From: Vermamoeba vermiformis
Lineage: Eukaryota > Tubulinea > Echinamoebida
DNA: 64,000 nucleotides
Direction: 5' to 3'
Assembly (NCBI GenBank): GCA_045837725.1
Contig: JBEWZL010000243.1
Coordinates: forward strand, 1-64,000
Positions within the stretch are counted from its first letter, which is position 1; each line of letters begins with the position of its first letter. The notes under the pieces were generated by a model. That model was not told the origin of the DNA and made no database searches. It worked only from the letters and a program-made list of their open reading frames with translations. This document shows positions 57,601-64,000 of this stretch, in pieces. Position numbers and translations under genes: made by a program.

Positions 57601-60389
57601 GGCAGACGAGGATTTGTCGCGCAAGAAAACACCGGTGGCGACCTTCCACAAGTCGTTCTCGTTCTCGTTAGCCTTGGGGTTGACGAAAGGATAGTTGTCG
57701 ACCAAGTACAAGGCAATGCGTTGAGATGAGGTGGGCGAGGCAGTTCCTTCAGACAAGAAGTGTTTCTAAAACACGCATTAGAACCGCATTAACCATATAT
57801 ATCTCGAAAGGGCTACGTACCAAGGCAAAGCTAGAAGTGGTGCCAGTCTCAATGGAGGCAGAAGTGCCCAAGTAACCTTCACCAAAGTACTTCTCTTCAA
57901 TCATGCGCTCGATCATGAGGGACTCTTCGACGGGGCAAATGTACAAACCGAACGAAGGCTCTTCGTCGATAAATCTGATCTTCTCGGAGGTGCCAGTAGT
58001 TTGAGCGTATTTCTTGGCAGCAATGTAAGACAAAATGTGCTTGGCAATCAAGTGCGGGGAGTGGTGTTGGAAGTAGTATTCGTTCAAGCCCAAGCCGTTG
58101 TAGTACCAGTCCAATTCGGACAAAATAACAGCTTCACTGAACATTCTATAATCACAGAAAATTAGTATGAAAATGTCAAAAAATTGTTAAAAATCGTAAA
58201 AAAAGATCTTTCGCTAGATTTTACCCTTCTTGCAGCAATAATCTGTAGACGACGTTCATCTGTTCGGCATAGACACCCTTAAGTTTGACTTGCAGGTTCT
58301 TCTTTTCTTGGCCCGGCTAAAAAAAATAACTTCAGTTAGATCTCGTTACCAAAAATCGCGTGAATATTTTTCTTACTGAATCAGAGATAGCGCTCGAGAC
58401 GACGGCACGAGTAGCAACATTAGAGAAGAAAGCAATAACGTCTTGGTTGATTTCGCGAGCGATGGTAGATCTAAACTCGAGAATAGCGACCAAAGTGTCA
58501 TTGTAAATAACGGGAATACCAACAGCTGATTTGAAGCCGATTTCTTTGGGGATTTGACCCTTTTGTTCGCCCATAAACTCAAACTCCTATTTTTAAAATA
58601 TTTTTTAGTTCCGAGATCCCAAGGTATTAAATTATCAATAATAAGTTTGTTAATTAAATGGTTGCGTAAAATAACTAAGTAAGCTATTTACCTTGTAGTT
58701 GTCAGCAGAGGTATCGCGGATCCAAATAGGTTTCTTAGTTTCGTAAACTTGACCGACGAGACCTTGACCAGGGGCCAAAATAACAGTCTCGCAAGCACGG
58801 CGGTATTGAGCGAACAAATTAACGCCGGAGGTTTGGCCGTACCAAGCATCGGTAGGCTTGATCTCGTTCTTTTCGAGATGAGGAACCCAAGTCATAGCGT
58901 ACTCCCTAGTTAATGATCGTTAATATCGCATAATAGCATTTTCATATGTAACGATATTACGCACCATTTTTCCTTGTCGCAAAGCAAGTTGATAGCCTTT
59001 TGCAAAGCAGAGTAGAAGTGAGCGTTGTCCTAATGAAAAGTTGGGCGTTAGTATTGGAAGGAGTTAATAATATATCACAACGATGCGGCAAAGTTAATTG
59101 AATTCACCGTTGAAAATTAGAAGATTCCAGAAGAGCTAAATTTGAAATTACTCTGATCTTGTGGATGTCCTTCTCGACGCGAGCTCCGTACTTCATCAAG
59201 AGCTCAGAGATCTTGTCGTGACCATGGCTGATAGCGTCTTGCAAAGGAGTAGAGCCCCAACTAAAATAAAATAAGATCAGATTCGGATCGGAGCAATCGA
59301 ATGAAATTCCGGTGTATTATCTGCTTTTGGGTGTCCCTTTATTGAATAGCAATCAAAAGAAACGCTTGATTTCGGTCATGTAATCAATATCCAGTAAATG
59401 GGACTAATAGTGTCGCAAGGTGTGCTTCTAGAAGCGGAATCTAGCCTTCTTTCACGAAGGGACACCGCTTAGATCACACTTGGATGGTAAAAGGTTCGCG
59501 TAAAAGTATCATGATTAATCATTGCGTAATTGTTTAGAATTTTTAACTGTGCGACGTGGACTTTTCTGTTGCAAATCCGTTTGTGATTGCGAAAATGGTT
59601 GGTAAACTTACCGGTCGATGATGTTGACGCTAGCCTTCATAGAGATTAAGAGCTCAGCGGCTTCATAGTGACCCTCGCTAGCGGCCAAGTGCAAGGCTAA
59701 ACAGAAACGTCAATTAAAATTTTCAACGAATCTAGTCGTTGCGGGCGTGAGATAAAACATAAAAATTATAGGAATCGCTTATTGTGGTTTAGTTCATGAT
59801 ATGCCACGACATATTCTTATGATTCAAGCTTACCGGTTCTTCCGTCGTAGTCGGCACTATTAACATCCGCTCCTTCTTCCAAAAGGGCTTTAATTCGCTC
59901 GACATCATTTTTGCTAGCTGCGCGGCACAAGCTAACAACCAAATCGTCGTATTGTTTTGACACAGCACCTATTTAGTAAATTAAAAGATTTTTTAATGGA
60001 TCTTTCGGAACGAAATTCAATACAGAAAGTCTCAAATTACCTTTGTCACGCAAGTATTGAGCGACCAAGAAGTATCTGCTGTTGATAGCATCTTGCAAGG
60101 GAGTGTTTCCGAATCTTTGAATGAATACCGGTTAAATAATCGCGGATGCAGTGATTGCAAGTTAAAAATTTTTCCTTTCTTACCTATCGGTAGCGTTGAT
60201 GTCGACCTTCTTCTCTTCGACGAGGTACTTGACAGTTTCCAAGTGACCTTCCGCGGCAGCTAAGTGCAAAGGAGTGCGGCGATCGTAATCCATGATGTTC
60301 GCGGAGAGATCGGATGCGAAGGCTTTCTTCAGGTCCTCAAGAGAACCCTTCGAAGCGGCAGTAATTACTTGAAATACCTTGTCGCTCAT
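54672..60389 (-). CDS. NAD-specific glutamate dehydrogenase with ankyrin repeats and GAF domain
   Basis: ATG 60389 (MSDKVFQVITAASKGS) to TAA 54672, about 20 exons. The N-terminus has five or six ankyrin repeats (DRRTPLHLAAAEGHLETVKYL, NTPLQDAINSRYFLVAQYL, ALHLAASEGHYEAAELLI, WGSTPLQDAISHGHDKISEL; 60389-59150). A GAF-like domain follows (58880-58380: LAPGQGLVGQVYETKKPIW, GIPVIYNDTLVAILEFRS). The rest is large-type NAD-GDH (EC 1.4.1.2): PYAILMFVGAEFRGFHVRF, GGLRMIRSANKQAYLRNAE, KNKDIPESGSKGT with the catalytic-type Lys, YIFCGPDEGTADVMDWACLH, the nucleotide-binding QTGGPDGDLGSNEI, and NPNEFSFYMFMAKYL at the end. It oxidises glutamate to 2-oxoglutarate and ammonia. The catalytic part is complete; the ankyrin and GAF parts lie in frame across ordinary introns and probably confer ligand or partner control, which is inference. 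No mitochondrial presequence is visible, so it may be cytosolic. Confidence 0.92.
59329..59485 (-). ncRNA. Candidate intronic box H/ACA snoRNA
   Basis: The 351-nt intron at 59261-59611 of the dehydrogenase gene is five times the usual length and folds as hairpin-hinge-hairpin-tail on the sense (minus) strand. Hairpin 1: GTGTG, TCT and AAGCGG pair with CCGCTT, AGA and CACAC, then an internal loop and CCTTC/GAAGG. The hinge has ACACTA, fitting the H box ANANNA. Hairpin 2: TATTGA/TCAATA, an internal loop, and AATCAA/TTGATT on top. The tail is GGG-ACA-CCC, an ACA box exactly three bases from the proposed 3' end, about 16 nt below the upper stem as the family requires. Hairpin 1 spacing to the H box (18 nt or more) is longer than usual. 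Target rRNA site not determined. Confidence 0.55.
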
Positions 60390-60626
60390 GTTGTGGCTGT
60401 CAAGATGAAATACAAACTGAACTCCACTATTTTCCTCAACTGCCAAATTAAGGATTGAAATTTGACCGTCAAAAATAGCTGGGCAACCCAAATTTTTTCA
60501 GGCCAAATCTCTCTGTCGTTCGTGCCCTAGCTTTTTCATTCTACTTCTCTCGAACCCTTTTCATCAACACAAATGTAAGGATCGTAACAACTTAGTTACT
60601 GATTGTACTTTTGTAACCGTTGCGCG

Positions 60627-60957
60627 ATGCGATCGAGTGCCGCTCTAGAGCTTCTGCGTGGTATGTATATATTCTTATTATCAAGCTTTGGCATGTTAAA
60701 ATCAATCAATTTAAACGTGCTAATAACTATCTTCTTGTAATCGATTGCGTTCTCGATGAGTATAAAACTTTTACGTGATGGGGTAGAAGATCCTTCAACG
60801 AGAAGGACTCTACTTAAGATGAATCTATTTCACCTCTTATGAGGGAACACCAATATTTACAATATTTTTAAAATTTTTTGAAATATTTTGCCCAATCTGA
60901 TCGTTTGATTTAGATGCATGTCGAGCCGAGTTCAGCCAGCCCTCTCTAGACGCCTAA
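60627..60957 (+). CDS. Possible 25-residue small protein
   Basis: ATG 60627 reads MRSSAALELLR in a 34-nt exon with a GTATGT donor at 60661. The acceptor TTGATTTAG at 60913 keeps frame to DACRAEFSQPSLDA and TAA 60957. The predicted peptide is a short amphipathic helix with a polar end. The 253-nt intron is long for this genome and contains a hairpin GTAGA...TCCTTC-aacga-GAAGGA...TCTAC near 60785. An AATAAA lies downstream near 61126. This could be a real micro-protein, or a chance frame in a non-coding leader of THOC3. The rest of 60390-61258 shows only one further hairpin, CTGTTGCA/TGCAACAG near 61018-61051. Confidence 0.3.
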
Positions 60958-61258
60958 TCACGAGCTGTTGGCCTACAGTAAACGGTCGTTAACGTGTGCC
61001 ATCCTATTAGCTGCTCTCACTGTTGCATCTTTGGATGGATGTTTCTGCAACAGATCTGGTCGCGTCTGTTTGTTGTAGCTTTGAAACCGAGATGCTATTG
61101 TTACTAGCTTATAATATAGAATTGTAATAAACACATCTTTCATTGACATACTTGTTTGCCTCCTTGGGCTTCTTTTGTTACCAATTTTTATTTCGTTTGA
61201 TTTTCGTTTCGTGAGGCCACAGCAGAATCATAGTTGTATTATATAATATTAGAGTATC

Positions 61259-62896
61259 ATGGCGACTAGTATGATTGTAGACTACGATCAGGAGATCGAA
61301 AAATATAAGAAAAAGTTTGCCGCTGCTGGCAAGCCTAAAGAATATGTTGGACATAAAAAAAAGGTAAATAATAAATAAGGATTGGTATTTTATTAGCAGG
61401 TGCTAGTGATACTGAGACACGTATTAAAATAAAATATTCAAAATTATCTAGCGCCTTTCTTTGCGGTTCTAATTCCTTATAAAATGCTTTAAAAAATACT
61501 AAAATTATTGCATATTTTTTCAGGGCCTTTCTGTAGCATGGAGCCCGAATGGAGAAAAAGTAGCGACCAGTTCTCAAGATCACACAATTAGAATTTGGCC
61601 CATAGAAAAGCGACAGGTACTGAACAAATATTAATATTAACATTATAATAACTAATATATTTTAAGCGAGAATACGAATTGAAAGGCCACACTGACGCAG
61701 TTATGCAAATTAATTGGAATCCAGCAACAACAGATGTGCTTGCTTCTGCTTCATACGATAAATCAGTACGAATATGGGACGTAAGATGTACGTATATTAT
61801 TATAATACTCTTATTGTAGCATTGCAAATACTTAATTTTTTGCAGCGGCCAAGATGACCAAGAACATAACTACGGGAGCTCAGAACACTTCAGTCGCGTG
61901 GTACAGCGATGGAAATTACATTGCAGTAACATCAAAGGCAAGTACATTACTGCTCTATAATATGAGCGAGATCTAATTATTAGGTGCTTATAGGAAGACG
62001 TCAAGTTCTACGACTTGCGCACGGGAAAATCAATTAAAGTTTTGAAAACTTCGCGATCAGGAGTACGTTCATGAATGAAAATAGACCTAAAATAGAGCTA
62101 CAAGGAGCTAATTACGTCATTAATAGAATACGCGCTGCACGTGGAGCAAAGACGGCAAATTATTTTTGTTCGTGTCAACTTCAGGTCACGTGATCGCGAC
62201 ACCGTTCAATCCAAACAACACAGAGCCCGTGCCTTCAATGTCGTATTCAGCCACTGCTTCACCGATCTATGCCGTGGAGACTGACCCTAGTTCAAAGTAC
62301 GTAACGCTTGCTGCCGTCTTACTGCTGAAAATTAACTTATTTACTTCAGATATTTTGCTTTGGGCTGCGGAGATTCATTAGCGAGCTTGTGGGAGATGCG
62401 TGAAATGACTTGTTTGAGGACATTTGGCACCGGAGAGTACGTACTAGACACGATAAGTTTTAAGAAAAAAACGCTATCATATCAGACCTTGGCAATATGG
62501 AAGCCAATGATATTCTTCGTGTTACTGACCTGCTTTGCAGCACTGAAGTTCGATGCACGAGTTTCAGCGGTGACGGACAAGTACTGGCTGTAGGATATGA
62601 AGACGGTTTGATTGAATTGGTACGTCCCTAATATTATGAGCGCGTCCTGAAGTTAATGAAATTAACCATCGATGAATTTTTTTAGCACCACGTTGAGAGC
62701 GGTGAAAAATTACACGAGTTTAAGAGTGACGTTGATTTGTGCGACTTGGCGTGGCACCCGAAGAACTTGCAATTAGCTTTTATTGGTGAGGACCGCGAGG
62801 GACGACGAGACGTAAGCACTTAGTTCATTAGTATATCTATATTCATACCGTTGTTAATCTTTGGTATTCTAGGGCACACTGAGAATTTGGAGCTAA
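61259..62896 (+). CDS. THOC3: THO complex subunit 3, WD40 protein
   Basis: ATG 61259 (MATSMIVDYDQEIEKYKKKF) to TAA 62896, about ten exons, roughly 320 residues. Six to seven WD40 blades are visible: GLSVAWSPNGEKVATSSQDH...IRIW, LKGHTDAVMQINWNPATTDV...VRIWDV, NTSVAWYSDGNYIAVTSK, TRCTWSKDGKLFLFVST, YAVETDPSSKYFALGCGDS, CTSFSGDGQVLAVGYEDGLI and CDLAWHPKNLQLAFIGEDRE...GTLRIWS. The order and the DREGRRD...GTLRIW ending match THOC3/Tex1. The protein is part of the THO/TREX complex, which couples transcription and splicing to mRNA export in the nucleus. The gene is complete, with 150 bp to the convergent SNF2 gene. Confidence 0.85.
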
Positions 62897-63046
62897 GATG
62901 TAAAGTAGCAGATAAACAGTGATTTAATTAGATAAGTTTGCATCAGCGATGATGTACACGTTGTGAAATTTTACCAATTATGATATGGGCTTAGCCGGTC
63001 GTGAACACTGTGTGCCTTTTCACTGAAGATTTTGGGGTGACAAGTT

Positions 63047-64000
63047 TCAATCCTTCTCTTCTTTTTCGACGTCCATTTGATCGTCACCATTTTCATCCTC
63101 GTCATTGTTATTGTTGGATTTCTTCTTTGTACTTTTCTTCGGTGCTTTTTTCTTCGGTGCGGGCTTCTTTTTCTTAGTGCCATTCGCATTAGTTGGGTCA
63201 TTTGTAGTATTGTCATTTTCTGCTCCGTTTTCAGCATTGTCTTCTTTACGCTCATTCGTGTTGTTTTGGATCTCAAGCGATTGTTTCAGATCCGCTGCTG
63301 ATATTCCTGAGAAGCTGCTCGACTTGCCTAATTTGGCAATTCTGTTGGTACTCGCTCGCACTTCGTTCTCGTCACGAGGTTTCCACGTTTCAGGATTGTA
63401 CTCGATCAGTCCATCCAATGGCATGTTGTTTCTCTTCAAATAGTTTGCGTGTTCGAATGTGTCTTTGAAAAGAATTCGCACCACTGTGATTTGTTTTGTT
63501 TGACCTTGACGGTATGCACGACCAATCGCTTGAGTCTCGAAGCTTTCTTGGTTATGTGCAGGAGGATCTAAGAGGGACTAGCGTTAGTTTGAATTTTAAG
63601 ATCGTAGTGTCCTGATTGACTATTTTCGTAGAAAAATTATCGTTGCATTGGCTTTTGTGGACTGTTGTCTGAAACGTACCTAATAACAATACGTGCGTCG
63701 CTTCAATCATGTTCGTGCCTGCTGAGTTTTCTTGACTGTCCATCATGATCACTTTGAACGCTGCCATTTCTTTCTTGAAGTCTTCGATGGCTTGGACTTT
63801 GGTATTGGCGTTGCTAAACAATAAAATCAGTACTTGTTGGTGAAAAATTTTGATTGACTTGTTTTACCCGCGAACTGAAGTCGTCATGATGCCGTACTCG
63901 TTCAGTAACATTTCCAAGTACAAGTAGCGCGTCTTAGAAAGAAAGAGTTAAGTAAGGACCAGTAAAGATGTAGATTTAGATCGCATTTTTACCATTGAAA
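63047..64000 (-). CDS. SNF2-family ATPase/helicase, C-terminal part (5' end outside window)
   Basis: Only the end of the gene is in the window. Helicase motifs V and VI are clear: AFKVIMMDSQENSAGTNM, IEATHVLLL, then across a 102-nt intron DPPAHNQESFETQAIGRAYR and QGQTKQITVVRILFKDTFE. The wording (ENSAGTN, AIGRAYRQGQT) is closer to SHPRH/RAD5-type than to ISWI, but the deciding domains lie outside. The C-terminal extension is long, with a K-rich, low-complexity run (KKKPAPKKKAPKKSTKKK) and acidic end (DEDENGDDQMDVEKEEKD), probably nuclear localisation and DNA contact. Stop TGA 63047. It would use ATP to move along or remodel DNA or chromatin; a role in DNA repair is an inference. Confidence 0.8.

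Noticed and set aside
61335-61827. Minus-strand frames over the THOC3 exons and introns
   Set aside because: They are antisense to clear WD40 exons and run through introns.

Overview
The window is nuclear DNA of a unicellular eukaryote, most likely an amoebozoan. Genes on both strands are split by many short introns (mostly 45-70 nt, GTAAGT or GTACGT donors, a CTAAC/CTAAT/TTAAT-like branch site just before the terminal AG). Genes are packed closely, with convergent ends 60-280 bp apart and divergent starts as little as 74 bp apart. An LRR plus dual-specificity phosphatase gene (like the Dictyostelium MPL proteins), a large-type NAD-glutamate dehydrogenase, F-box/LRR and ankyrin-like families and an EGF-rich surface protein all fit an amoeba. 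The genetic code is standard in the host genes. The species cannot be named from the sequence alone.

Left part (1-18,360): two ordinary unknown genes (1-2069 minus, 2330-3550 plus) are followed by about 14.8 kb of accessory DNA. It holds repeats combining a tRNA B-box-like motif with a GGCCGGCC palindrome, a 50-bp satellite, two directly oriented arrays of RNA-like hairpins (4645-4910 and 15040-15411), and a run of small hairpins that all have a CTT loop. Between the arrays lie unknown spliced genes, a His-Me finger (I-PpoI-like) endonuclease gene, and a 3-kb satellite of GC-rich palindromes alternating with (ATC)n. A minisatellite built on GTGACC/GGTCAC palindromes follows. The block between the two hairpin arrays may be a large mobile element; several reading frames in it look broken.

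Right part (18,360-64,000) is mostly conventional. In order: an ankyrin/F-box-like gene; a kinesin that appears to end in an alpha-crystallin-like domain; a small TPR-like acidic protein; an 11.7-kb gene for a giant HECT ubiquitin ligase (beta-propeller-like, CUB-like, SPRY, EF-hand, ZZ, PH-like, HECT); a small coiled-coil protein; a type I membrane protein with EGF repeats; Cdc25 phosphatase; cytochrome c heme lyase; the LRR-phosphatase; an F-box/LRR protein; a kelch surface protein with a probable GPI signal; two unknown genes; an NAD-glutamate dehydrogenase with N-terminal ankyrin repeats and a GAF domain; a possible 25-residue protein; the THO-complex WD40 protein THOC3; and the end of an SNF2-type ATPase gene.

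The best leads are the covarying hairpin arrays that bracket the endonuclease block, the CTT-loop hairpin run, the ankyrin-GAF-dehydrogenase fusion with a candidate H/ACA snoRNA in its largest intron, and the kinesin/alpha-crystallin fusion.
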